From positions 29,590 through 93,589 of the forward strand of contig JAIQFE010000031.1 of the NCBI GenBank assembly GCA_020073445.1: a DNA stretch of 64,000 nucleotides, given 5' to 3'. Positions 55,188 through 63,878 of the stretch are shown here, piece after piece; position 1 is the first letter of the stretch, and the number at the start of each line of letters is the position of its first letter. The notes under the pieces are model-generated. The model was not told the DNA's origin. It made no database searches and saw only the letters and a list, made by a program, of their open reading frames with translations. Made by a program: the position numbers and the translations under genes. Source of the DNA: Terriglobia bacterium. GTDB taxonomy: Bacteria; Acidobacteriota; Terriglobia; Bryobacterales; Bryobacteraceae.

Positions 55188-55327
55188 AGCTTGTTGCTAC
55201 ATCTGCCCTGCATCTCTCTCACCAACCGCCTCCCCGCAGCGAAAGGCTGAGACAGACCCTTTGAGCCTTCAGAATTGAGTGGACGTGGGATTGCTCTTAT
55301 TGCATCGGGATAGTAAGGGAGCAACCA

Positions 55328-55729
55328 ATGTATCGGCAAACCGTACTTGCTTTTCTCACCTGGTTTCTCGGTGTGTCGTTCGTCGCAGGGCAGGGAAGCC
55401 TGGCGAAATTGCCGTCTCCACCAGCAGAGGCTGGAGCGTCCTGCAGCCGCGTTGGCGGAGTACTTGGACGGAACGCGTTTGCTCGGACCTTTCTGCTCAA
55501 GTTGGACGACGGCCAAATCGAGACTGTGCCGTTCTCGCGTTGGACGGAGTTTCTCAAGATCTCACCGAATTCAAGGAGTCGAAACCCTCGTGAGATTGAG
55601 CCGACTGACATACGGCCGGGAGATCGGCTCTGTGTGCTGTTCGATCCCAGCGAAGCCACTGCCAGGTTGATTCTCGTCTTGGAACCAGTCCGAGCACTGG
55701 TCAAGATAGCCGCCGCAGGGCCGCGCTAA
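55328..55729 (+). CDS. secreted hypothetical protein
   Basis: 133 residues with an N-terminal signal sequence (LAFLTWFLGVSFVAGQ). The mature part has IEPTDIRPGDRLCVLFDPSE, which looks like a small beta domain, and one Cys pair. No family recognised. AGGGAG precedes the ATG. Its last four bases overlap the convergent minus-strand gene. Confidence 0.6.
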   Translation: MYRQTVLAFLTWFLGVSFVAGQGSLAKLPSPPAEAGASCSRVGGVLGRNAFARTFLLKLDDGQIETVPFSRWTEFLKISPNSRSRNPREIEPTDIRPGDRLCVLFDPSEATARLILVLEPVRALVKIAAAGPR

Positions 55730-56004
55730 GCGGCGGGCAATCGGTCGCTGGAATTGTAGACTGGCGACGTGACCGCTCGGGCACTAAGGCGGCTTGGCGA
55801 CCGGCCAGACCGGTTGCGAACTGTCAGCGCATTGTCAACAAGATTCACCCACGAATTCAACTCGTCAACTCGCCGCTGAAGATCCTCGTCGCCCGGTTGT
55901 GCGCTGGGCCTTTTGAACGCGTCGCTTAATTCACGCTCCAGCATGCGGATCCCCGCAAGTTGGCCCACAATCCAGCAATCCTTAGCAACGACATCCGTCT
56001 TCAT
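55726..56004 (-). CDS. small helical hypothetical protein
   Basis: 92 residues from the ATG at 56004, which has GAGG eight bases upstream; an in-frame extension to 56085 lacks one. Helical part KDCWIVGQLAGIRMLERELS and VDELNSWVNLVDNALT, then a basic Ser/Arg-rich tail. Not recognised. Lies between ppsA and the malic enzyme on the same strand. Confidence 0.5.
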   Translation of the reverse strand: MKTDVVAKDCWIVGQLAGIRMLERELSDAFKRPSAQPGDEDLQRRVDELNSWVNLVDNALTVRNRSGRSPSRLSARAVTSPVYNSSDRLPAA

Positions 56005-56096
56005 CTGCCCGACCTCTAAGTGTTTTGTAGTAACTGCCGAGTTCGGGAGAATCAAAGCAAGTCGATGACCAAAGTGCGCTGACATTGAGAAGAGGT

Positions 56097-58511
56097 TCAG
56101 GCGATCGCACGGTGTGCCGGACCTGTTTCGACTTTAGCAATCGCGAGAGCCGTCTTGATGGCGGTATCCGGGTTCAGCGAAATCGAGTCAATTCCCAATT
56201 CCACCAACCATTCCGCGAACTCCGGAAAATCCGACGGTGCCTGCCCGCAAATGCCGATTGGCTTGCCGGCACGCTGAGCGGCGCGGATCGCCTCCTCGAT
56301 TAAGCGCTTCACCGCCGGATTGTTCTCGTCAAAGAGCCGGGCCACAGTCCCGGAGTCTCGATCAAGACCGAGGGTGAGCTGTGTTAGATCGTTGGACCCA
56401 ATGGAATAGCCGTCGAAGACCTTCAGAAACTCGCTGGCCAGAACGACATTGGAGGGTATCTCGCACATCGCGTAGACTTCCAGACCGTCTTGGCCCTGCG
56501 CCAAGCCGTTGGCGCGCATGGTTTCAATGACTTTCTTCCCTTCATCCACCGTGCGACAGAACGGGATCATGACCTTGACGTTGAATAACCCCATGTCCTT
56601 ACGCACGCGCGCCAGTGCGGTGCACTCAAGTGCGAACCCCTCGGCGTAGCCGGGATGATAGTAGCGGGAGGCTCCACGAAAGCCAAGCATCGGATTCTCC
56701 TCGTCGGGCTCAAACTCCTTGCCACCCAAGAGACGCGCGTACTCATTTGTCTTGAAATCGCTGGTTCGCACGATGACTGGTTTCGGATAGAAAGCCGCGG
56801 CAATTCGCGCAACGCCTTCGCTGAACCGGCTGATGAAAAACTCGCGAGCATCCTCATTCCCGATTCGCTCCCGGATCTGCCGCACTGCCGCCTGGTCTTT
56901 CAACTGAGGAAAGCGCGCGAGTGCCATCGGATGAACGCCGATGTGATTGGTCACAATGAACTCGGTGCGCGCGAGTCCAACCCCAGCGTTCGGGATGAAG
57001 GAGAACCGGAACGCCTGACTGGGATCGCCGACGGTAAGCATGATCTTGGTTCGCGTCGCCGGTACGGAAGCTGCGTCAATCTCTTCGGTCCCAAAGCGCA
57101 AGCGGCCCTCATAGACGTGCCCTTCCGAGCCTTCGGCGCAGCAGACGGTAACTTCCTGTCCTGTAGCGAGCCGTTGTGTTGCGTCGCCGGTCCCAACGAT
57201 ACAGGGGATGCCGAACTCTCGTGAGACGATTGCCGCATGCGCGGTTCGCCCACCTTGCTCAGTTACGATTGCGGCGACACGGCGCATCACGGGTTCCCAG
57301 TCAGGGTCAGTGCTCTGAGCCACCAAGACTTCACCGTCTTGTACGGAACCTAGCTGGGCGATGTCGCGCACTATCCGCACGACGCCCGCGCCAATCTTTT
57401 CGCCCACTGCCTGGCCCGTAACCAGCACCTTGCTGGGCTTATCCTTCAAACGGTACACGCTGGCCGCCGCGGTTTGAGGTTTGGCAGAGTGGACTGTCTC
57501 GGGGCGCGCCTGGAGAATAAACAGCTCTCCGATGATGCCGTCCTTCGCCCATTCAATGTCCATCGGTTGCCAGTGGCCGGCAATCTTTGAATAGTGTTCT
57601 TCGATCAGGCAGGCCCATCGGGCGAGTGTTAGGACGTTTTCGTCGGATAGGCAGAACCGCTTGCGATCCTCATCTGGAGTCGCTTCGCTCCGAGTTGTGC
57701 GTGTACCTTGGCCGTAGACCAGACGTACTTCCTTGCTCCCAAGCTGTCGGCCGATAATCGCTCGATGCCCTGTCGCCAGCGTCGGCTTGAAGACCGTCCA
57801 CTCGTCGGGCGTCACAACTCCCTGCACGACGAATTCTCCCAGGCCGTATGAGCCACTGACAGTGACCGCGTTGCGGAATCCCGATTCTGTGTCGAGTGTG
57901 AAGATGACCCCGGAACTCGCCCGATCAGAGCGTACCATTGGCATCACACCTACCGATAGCGCCACCTTGAGCTGCGAATACCCCAGCCGCGCGCGGTAGC
58001 TGATCGCACGGTCCGTGAACAGGGAGGCAAAACACTGGTGCACGGCTCGGATAAGCCCTTCGGGGCCACGAATGTTAAGGAAGGATTCGGCCGCCCCGGC
58101 GAAAGACGCTTCAGGAAGGTCTTCTGCCGTGGCAGAAGAACGAACGGCCAAGTCTGGCTCGCGGCCGAGACGTGCGACCAAACGCCGGTAGGCCACCAGC
58201 ACAGCGTCGCTCAATTCGTTGGGGAGGGGGGTATCTAGAACGGCAGCTCGGGCGGCGTGGCCCCGCTGGGCCAACTCCTCCAGGTTCTCAGGATTAAACC
58301 CGCTGAGGATCTTCTCGAGGCGGGCTCTTAATTCCCGTTCGGCAAGCAATCGCCAGTAAGCGTCTGCAGTAGTTGCGAATCCATCTAAGACACCCACGCC
58401 CTGCGGCTTCAGCTCGCGAAATAGCTGCCCGAGCGATGCGTTCTTCCCGCCCACGCGAGGAACGTCCTGCATTCCAATCTGACTGAAATCGAGTGTATAA
58501 GAAAGCGTCAT
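56097..58511 (-). CDS. ppsA: phosphoenolpyruvate synthase
   Basis: 804 residues. The N-terminal ATP-grasp part has GGKNASLGQLF and LAVRSSATAEDLPEASFAGA; the phosphohistidine His425 is in GGRTAHAAIVSREFG; the C-terminal PEP-binding barrel follows (RLLGGKEFEPDEENPMLGFR, SIGSNDLTQLTLGLDRDS, the Cys in GICGQAPSD). It makes PEP from pyruvate with ATP, the entry to gluconeogenesis. It lies upstream of the malic enzyme, on the same strand, which would supply pyruvate. Confidence 0.95.
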   Translation of the reverse strand: MTLSYTLDFSQIGMQDVPRVGGKNASLGQLFRELKPQGVGVLDGFATTADAYWRLLAERELRARLEKILSGFNPENLEELAQRGHAARAAVLDTPLPNELSDAVLVAYRRLVARLGREPDLAVRSSATAEDLPEASFAGAAESFLNIRGPEGLIRAVHQCFASLFTDRAISYRARLGYSQLKVALSVGVMPMVRSDRASSGVIFTLDTESGFRNAVTVSGSYGLGEFVVQGVVTPDEWTVFKPTLATGHRAIIGRQLGSKEVRLVYGQGTRTTRSEATPDEDRKRFCLSDENVLTLARWACLIEEHYSKIAGHWQPMDIEWAKDGIIGELFILQARPETVHSAKPQTAAASVYRLKDKPSKVLVTGQAVGEKIGAGVVRIVRDIAQLGSVQDGEVLVAQSTDPDWEPVMRRVAAIVTEQGGRTAHAAIVSREFGIPCIVGTGDATQRLATGQEVTVCCAEGSEGHVYEGRLRFGTEEIDAASVPATRTKIMLTVGDPSQAFRFSFIPNAGVGLARTEFIVTNHIGVHPMALARFPQLKDQAAVRQIRERIGNEDAREFFISRFSEGVARIAAAFYPKPVIVRTSDFKTNEYARLLGGKEFEPDEENPMLGFRGASRYYHPGYAEGFALECTALARVRKDMGLFNVKVMIPFCRTVDEGKKVIETMRANGLAQGQDGLEVYAMCEIPSNVVLASEFLKVFDGYSIGSNDLTQLTLGLDRDSGTVARLFDENNPAVKRLIEEAIRAAQRAGKPIGICGQAPSDFPEFAEWLVELGIDSISLNPDTAIKTALAIAKVETGPAHRAIA

Positions 58512-58654
58512 GCTTATGACTCTGCACCCCGGAGGCCAAAAGCCATTACGATGACCCTGACACAGACGACCATAGCTCCGTCAGGTTGGGTGTTTGGACG
58601 CATCTTAACCTTGCTCATTGCGCACGGTGCCCCAGAGGACTTGAACCTTGCCGC

Positions 58655-58921
58655 TTACCCTTCGATCGGCGCCGCGGCCGGGTCCACTTCGATTGTATTG
58701 GCGATTCCACGAACGCCTTTCACTCTTGCGGCGCAGCGCTCGGTGGCATCCTTCTGGGCGGCGTGGTTCACGATCCCCGCGATCGTAACAAAGCCATCAG
58801 CGACTTTGATGGTAACCCGGTCGTCGGGGACTTCGATATCTTCCTTCATTCTCCGTATGACTTCCCGGGCAATCTCGGCATCGGGGCGGGTACCCGCTTC
58901 GCTTTGCATTCTCGTCGGCAT
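58655..58921 (-). CDS. BON-domain protein
   Basis: 88 residues. The domain core is REVIRRMKEDIEVPDDRVTI, VADGFVTIAGIVNHAAQKDA and VKGVRGIANTIEV. BON domains bind membranes or peptidoglycan-related targets and occur in osmotic-stress proteins. No signal peptide, so cytoplasmic or peripheral. AGGAG lies nine bases before the ATG. Confidence 0.85.
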   Translation of the reverse strand: MPTRMQSEAGTRPDAEIAREVIRRMKEDIEVPDDRVTIKVADGFVTIAGIVNHAAQKDATERCAARVKGVRGIANTIEVDPAAAPIEG

Positions 58922-58952
58922 ATAGGTGCTCCTCTCAAAGTCTTTCGGATAT

Positions 58953-59279
58953 TCACTTCTTGGCGATGCGGGGCACTAAGAAGCCCAAGACTGCCCCTGC
59001 AGCGAGCCCAATTGCAACGGAACTGAATGGATGCCGCTTAATGTTATGAGCCGTCTGTTCAATGCCGTCCTCGACCGCATAGCAGCCCCGTTTCAAGAGG
59101 CGCTCTGCCGCGATCTTGCCGTCCTCCAGCTTTGCGGAAATGGCAGCTTTCGCGTTGTTTACCCCCTTCTCAATCCTCTTCGCCCCTTCCTGCACGTCAC
59201 GCCCGCAGCAGGTGGCAGCGCAGCCCGACCGGGCATTAGCGCCCTTTTCAATCTTGGATTCGGCCCAAACACTCCTCAT
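58953..59279 (-). CDS. membrane-anchored DUF883-like (ElaB/YqjD-type) protein
   Basis: 108 residues: a helical, charged N-terminal part (KRIEKGVNNAKAAISAKLED) and one C-terminal transmembrane helix with a Gly-rich face (SSVAIGLAAGAVLGFLVPRI). This is the layout of the ElaB/YqjD/DUF883 group, which are thought to bind ribosomes to the membrane in stationary phase. A Cys-rich stretch (SGCAATCCGRD) in the middle is unusual. AGGAG lies eight bases before the ATG. Confidence 0.65.
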   Translation of the reverse strand: MRSVWAESKIEKGANARSGCAATCCGRDVQEGAKRIEKGVNNAKAAISAKLEDGKIAAERLLKRGCYAVEDGIEQTAHNIKRHPFSSVAIGLAAGAVLGFLVPRIAKK

Positions 59280-59634
59280 GGCGTTGTTCTCCTGGTGTCT
59301 GTCGATGCAATGAAGGTGCCAAACCGGCGAGGTCGAGTTTGAAATGAATGCCCCACCCTAGCGGGCGCGTTGAAAACGGGGCGGACACTGGCGGTAGGCA
59401 ATGGACCGACAGGCCAGAAGCCAGCACTTCAGCCCCAGCTCAAGACTCTGAGGTGGCCGTTCCAAGATGAAAGGCCTGATGGACCTGTGCGCCGACTGCG
59501 CCACTTGGCCCAGAATCCCCACATGATTTGCCGAGGCGGAGAGTGGTTCCTGAGTTGCACTGTGTCGTCCTGAAAGAAACAGCACCCCAGCATGAACGTT
59601 TGCTCCGATCTTGTTCTCTTTTGAGGGAGGCCCT
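59280..59634. other. 355-base divergent intergenic region
   Basis: No gene seen; short frames have no supporting motif. It should hold the divergent promoters of the minus-strand membrane protein and of the VWA gene. GGGAGG before 59635 is the VWA ribosome binding site. Confidence 0.5.
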
Positions 59635-60555
59635 ATGGGCAAATTACTCTTCGTGGCTGGTCTTGGAATGTGCAGCCTGCTACTGCTTGCTCAGCGCAAG
59701 ACGGAAACCTCAGCTGATCTAGTGCCAGTGCGAATGATCATCACGGTCGAAGCTCGGCATGGCAAGGACGTTCCGTCGCTTCATCCAGAGGATGTACTGG
59801 CATATGAACGGGATCAACGCCTTCGGGTAACGGATGTGGTCCCTCTCCAAGGCGAGCATGCGGGCCTTGAACTGTTTCTCTTACTCGACGACGCTTCAAA
59901 CACAAGCCTCGGCTCGCAATTCGGGGATCTACGCCAGTTCATCGAATCCCTACCGGCGACGACGTCGGTAGGAGTCGCCTATATGCACCACGGAACCGTC
60001 GATATTGCGCAGAACATGACAGCAGATCGCAGCCGCGCCGCGGAAGCTCTACGACTCCCCCTGTTTTCGGGCGGGCCGAGCCCGTATCTGTCGCTGAGTG
60101 ATTTGATAAAGCGGTGGCCTGGTAACTCAGCGCGTCGAGAGGTTGTCCTGGTAACCAGCGGCGCAGATTCTCTTGGTGGCACGGTGCCGATGAATCCCTA
60201 CCTTGACACCGCCATCAAAGACGCCCAGCGGAATGGGATCGTTGTCTATGCGATTTACATGCCAAGCGCCGGCCACGCGGGCCACAGTCTTTGGCGCATG
60301 AACTGGGCCCAGAGTCACCTCGCCCAGATTGCCGAAGAGACCGGTGGCGAAGCTTACATGCTGGGTTTTGGTCCTCCCATTTCATTGGCTCCGTACCTTG
60401 AGGACATAGCCGAGCGCCTAGCTCATCAATATCGTGTGACCGTTCAGTTCAGGCCGGCCAGCAAGGCCAGCCTCCACGACGTAAGATTCGTCACGGAAGT
60501 TCCGAATGCAGAGTTGGTGTCCGCGAGCAGGGTTTATGTTCCAACCAGCCGTTGA
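59635..60555 (+). CDS. VWA-domain protein, secreted
   Basis: 306 residues. A signal sequence (LLFVAGLGMCSLLLLAQ) is followed by a beta segment (SADLVPVRMIITVEARHG) and a von Willebrand A domain. The metal site is degenerate (LDDASNTSLGS instead of DxSxS); VLVTSGADSLGG is the third motif. This resembles the large group of Acidobacterial VWFA-related proteins. The ATG at 59635 has GGGAGG five bases upstream. It is followed by htrA after 34 bases. Confidence 0.8.
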   Translation: MGKLLFVAGLGMCSLLLLAQRKTETSADLVPVRMIITVEARHGKDVPSLHPEDVLAYERDQRLRVTDVVPLQGEHAGLELFLLLDDASNTSLGSQFGDLRQFIESLPATTSVGVAYMHHGTVDIAQNMTADRSRAAEALRLPLFSGGPSPYLSLSDLIKRWPGNSARREVVLVTSGADSLGGTVPMNPYLDTAIKDAQRNGIVVYAIYMPSAGHAGHSLWRMNWAQSHLAQIAEETGGEAYMLGFGPPISLAPYLEDIAERLAHQYRVTVQFRPASKASLHDVRFVTEVPNAELVSASRVYVPTSR

Positions 60556-60589
60556 TCAGACCTAGTTTGAATCCAGGAAAGGAGGCGAA

Positions 60590-62032
60590 ATGAGCAGGAA
60601 AACGTTTACGCTTTTGGCGGCGCTGATCGTGGGTGTCCTAGCTGGATCGTGGATCACGACCAGAGTTTTCGCCTTTACGGAGGGTAACGCTGACAGCCAG
60701 GTCTCCTTTACGAATGGTTTTGCGTCAGTTGCAAAGAAAGCATTGCCTGCGGTTGTGAACATCGCGTCCTCCAAAATCATTCGGTTCCCGGACCAAGGGC
60801 AGTCGCCATTCTTCTCTGATCCCTTCTTCCGCCAGTTCTTCGGAGATGACTTCTCTCGACTGCCGCGAGAGCAGCGCCAACGTAGCCTCGGATCCGGAGT
60901 CATCGTCAATAGTGACGGGTACATACTGACCAACAGTCATGTTGTTGCCGGTGCCGATGAGATCAAAATCTCTTTAGGTGACAAGCGCGAATTCAAAGGC
61001 CGCATCGTCGGTACCGATCCCAAAACCGACGTAGCCGTAGTGAAGATTGAGGTGAAGGGTCTGCCAACCCTTACTTTTGGCGACTCTTCCAAGGTCCAAG
61101 TGGGCGAGTTTGCACTGGCCGTCGGAAATCCATTCGGAATCGGCCAGACTCTCACCATGGGGATCATCAGCGCTACAGGGCGTCGCGGCCTTGAAATCGA
61201 GGATTACGAGGATTTCATTCAGACGGATGCGGCCGTCAATCCCGGAAACTCCGGAGGCGCACTCGTCAATGTCCATGGTGAACTGATTGGCATTAATACC
61301 GCCATTGTCTCGGGAGGTGGAGGTGGCAACCAAGGAGTTGGGTTCGCAGTGCCTATCAACATGGCACATGCGGTGATGGATGAGATCGTGAAACACGGCA
61401 AGGTCACTCGGGGCTGGCTGGGGGTCTCAATCCAATCGGTCTCTCCGGAGGTCGCCAAGGCGTTCGGGCTGACTGGCCAGCCGCGCGGCGCGCTGGTGAC
61501 CGATGTATCTCCGCATAGCCCAGCCGACCGCAGCGGCATCAACAAGGGAGACATCATACTGGAGTTGAATGGAGCGCCTATGGGCGACAGCCAGGAACTG
61601 CGCCTGAAGATCTCCATGATGGCGCCGGGCGCGGCCGTAAAGTTGAAACTCTTGCGCGACCGCCAGGAGCGCGATATCGCCGTGACGCTGGCCGAGGCAC
61701 CCACCAAACCGGAGAGTGAGGTTGGTCTGGCCGGACCTGCGACCACGGGACCGCACTTTGGCATTTCGGTGGGCCAGCTTACGCCGCAGACCGTGCGGCA
61801 GCTTGGGCTTCCCCCGGAGACAACAGGCGTGGTTGTGACGGACGTGACGCCGGGTAGCCCTGCGGAAGAAGGGAGATTGCAGCGAAACGACGTCATCCAG
61901 GAAGTGGATCGGAAGCCGATCGCGACGGTGGACCATTTTCAACGCGCTATTCAGGCGGCCGGAAATCAACCCGTACTGCTCCTGATCAACCGAGGCGGCG
62001 ACCATCTATACACCGTCGTACCCGCTCGATGA
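60590..62032 (+). CDS. periplasmic serine protease HtrA/DegP-like
   Basis: 480 residues, membrane-anchored or secreted by its N-terminal helix (about 5-28). The trypsin-like triad is His117 (LTNSHVVAG), Asp147 (PKTDVAVVK) and Ser221 (NPGNSGGALVN). Two PDZ domains follow (about 260-355 and 385-475; GDIILELNG, GSPAEEGRLQRNDVIQEV). It degrades misfolded envelope proteins. It overlaps the next ABC gene by four bases. Confidence 0.93.
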   Translation: MSRKTFTLLAALIVGVLAGSWITTRVFAFTEGNADSQVSFTNGFASVAKKALPAVVNIASSKIIRFPDQGQSPFFSDPFFRQFFGDDFSRLPREQRQRSLGSGVIVNSDGYILTNSHVVAGADEIKISLGDKREFKGRIVGTDPKTDVAVVKIEVKGLPTLTFGDSSKVQVGEFALAVGNPFGIGQTLTMGIISATGRRGLEIEDYEDFIQTDAAVNPGNSGGALVNVHGELIGINTAIVSGGGGGNQGVGFAVPINMAHAVMDEIVKHGKVTRGWLGVSIQSVSPEVAKAFGLTGQPRGALVTDVSPHSPADRSGINKGDIILELNGAPMGDSQELRLKISMMAPGAAVKLKLLRDRQERDIAVTLAEAPTKPESEVGLAGPATTGPHFGISVGQLTPQTVRQLGLPPETTGVVVTDVTPGSPAEEGRLQRNDVIQEVDRKPIATVDHFQRAIQAAGNQPVLLLINRGGDHLYTVVPAR

Positions 62033-62889
62033 CCGAAAGTAATCCAATCTCACAGATACCTCAGAGCACCCGCACATACGACGAGAGGCTAGAGAGCGGC
62101 GTCATAGCTACAAGAAAGCTCACTCGCCGTTTTGACGGGCTTGTGGCTGTAAACGATCTCACCTTCTCTATTGACGCAGGAACCATTTTCGGTCTACTTG
62201 GACCGAACGGAGCAGGCAAAAGCACACTTATCAAAATGCTGACGACTCTCCTGCCACCGAGTAGCGGCACGGCGATTGTGGCTGGATTCGATATCCTGTC
62301 GCAGCCAAGAGAGGTGCGGCGGCACATCGGATACGTTTCGCAGATGCTCTCAGCAGATGGCGAGCTTACCGGCTACGAGAACCTTCTCATTTCGGCGAAG
62401 CTGTACGGGTTGTCACGCTCGGATCGTGCCGAGAGGATCTCCCAGGCGCTTGAATTCATGCAACTGCAGGAAGCCGGGCACAAACTGGTGAAACGATATT
62501 CGGGAGGCATGATCCGACGCTTGGAGATTGCGCAATCCATGCTGCATCGGCCACCAGTCCTCTTCCTGGATGAACCCACAGTGGGACTCGATCCAGCAGC
62601 GAAGCATTCGGTTTGGCAGCGGATTTTGGATTTGAAGAAAGAACTCGGAACCTCAGTTTTGATGACGACGCACGACATGGAAGAGGCCGATCATCTTTGC
62701 GATGCAATTGCGTTTATGCATGAAGGAAAGCTCCTGGCGACCGGATCGCCCGCAGAACTGAAGACTGCTCTTGGACCCAGTGCCAACCTAGATGACGTGT
62801 TCATTCACTACGCTGGCACGTCGATCGCGGAAGGAGGAACTCTGCGAGATGTTGCCCAAACTCGCCATACCGCGCAGCGCCTGGAGTAG
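62029..62889 (+). CDS. ABC exporter ATP-binding protein (Drr-like)
   Basis: 286 residues: Walker [11 protein letters not shown], signature YSGGMIRRLEIAQSM, Walker B PVLFLDEPTVGLDPA and the late LMTTHDMEEADHLCD. This is the DrrA-type exporter ATPase. Begins four bases inside htrA. Its last 41 bases overlap the permease gene. Confidence 0.9.
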   Translation: MTESNPISQIPQSTRTYDERLESGVIATRKLTRRFDGLVAVNDLTFSIDAGTIFGLLGPNGAGKSTLIKMLTTLLPPSSGTAIVAGFDILSQPREVRRHIGYVSQMLSADGELTGYENLLISAKLYGLSRSDRAERISQALEFMQLQEAGHKLVKRYSGGMIRRLEIAQSMLHRPPVLFLDEPTVGLDPAAKHSVWQRILDLKKELGTSVLMTTHDMEEADHLCDAIAFMHEGKLLATGSPAELKTALGPSANLDDVFIHYAGTSIAEGGTLRDVAQTRHTAQRLE

Positions 62890-63667
62890 TTCCGCGCCGT
62901 TTATCTACCTGCAACAGACCTCTGCCGTTGCCGAATCGGACGTTCGCAAACTCATTCATGATCCCGTGGAGCTATTTACCAGGATGGTGCAACCAGTCTT
63001 GTGGTTGGTCGTGTTCGGGCAGGTCTTCGCACGAACCAGGGCCATTCCGACGGGCGGACTGCCGTATCTCGATTTCATGGCCCCAGGGATTCTTGCTCAG
63101 AGTGTGCTTTTCGGCGCGATCTTCTACGGTATTTCGCTGATCTGGGAGCGCGATTTGGGCGTAGTTCACAAGTTTCTGGTGAGCCCGGCTCCGCGAACGG
63201 CCCTTGTATTGGGAAGAGCGGTATCATCCGCGATTCGCGGCTTTTGCCAAGCCCTAGTCCTGTACGTTGTCGCGCTCCTGCTCGGAGTTCATCTGCGGCT
63301 GGAATGGCACGCGATGGTAGGAGTGCTCGCTGTGGTGAGCCTCGGCGCAGCGACCTTCTCGACTTTTTCACTCATTGCGGCCTGCATCGTCAAGTCTCGC
63401 GAGCGCTTCATGGGAATTGGACAAGTTCTCACTATGCCGTTGTTTTTCGCAAGCAATGCGATCTATCCGCTGAGCATGATGCCAGCTTGGCTGCGTGCTC
63501 TATCCTCTGTGAATCCTCTGACTTACCAGGTAGATGCACTGAGATACTTGATGGTCCAGGGAGGCCATATTGAGTTCGGATTGGGCTTCGATTTCTACGT
63601 GCAGATACTGGTTTTCGCCCTTCTGATCGCGATCGCAGCGAAGCTCTATCCGAGCATTATTCGCTGA
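62849..63667 (+). CDS. ABC-2 type permease (Drr-like)
   Basis: 272 residues, six transmembrane helices, with the family stretch LDFMAPGILAQSVLFGAIFY and SRERFMGIGQVLTMPLFFAS followed by SNAIYPLSMMPAWL. The ATG at 62849 follows AAGGAGG at a slightly long distance (12 bases); an in-frame earlier start only covers the overlapping gene. Substrate unknown. Confidence 0.88.
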   Translation: MLPKLAIPRSAWSSSAPFIYLQQTSAVAESDVRKLIHDPVELFTRMVQPVLWLVVFGQVFARTRAIPTGGLPYLDFMAPGILAQSVLFGAIFYGISLIWERDLGVVHKFLVSPAPRTALVLGRAVSSAIRGFCQALVLYVVALLLGVHLRLEWHAMVGVLAVVSLGAATFSTFSLIAACIVKSRERFMGIGQVLTMPLFFASNAIYPLSMMPAWLRALSSVNPLTYQVDALRYLMVQGGHIEFGLGFDFYVQILVFALLIAIAAKLYPSIIR

Positions 63668-63714
63668 TTTCGATTTGCTCAAGGACCGCATGTGAGCTGG
63701 GAAGCTAGAGCAGT

Positions 63715-63858
63715 TCAGCGCGCCGTGTAGCCACCGTCGATCACGAGTTCGCTCCCGGTAATGAACTTTGCTTCTTCCGAGGCGAGATAGACGATTCCCC
63801 ACCCGATATCATCAGGCTCGCCGACGTGGAGATTGCCCGGAACTCCGTTGAAAGTTAG
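63715..63858 (-). pseudogene. SDR-family dehydrogenase, C-terminal fragment
   Basis: Read from the minus strand the end is GEPDDIGWGIVYLASEEAKF and ITGSELVIDGGYTAR, the classical SDR C-terminus (GEP.DI...V.YLAS....TG..L..DGG). Family similarity is lost upstream of about 63858 and an in-frame TAA lies at 63925-63927. The adjoining sequence belongs to a transposase, so the gene has been cut by an insertion. Confidence 0.75.
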
Positions 63859-63878
63859 CGACTCTCGATCCTCATAGG

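Larger units (their letters stand above)
54800..55327. other. 528-base intergenic region with two strong hairpins
   Basis: No gene is supported. It holds two strong inverted repeats (listed separately) that share the stem sequence CCGTTGC/GCAACGG. The last part has AGGGAG before the secreted protein gene at 55328. Confidence 0.55.
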
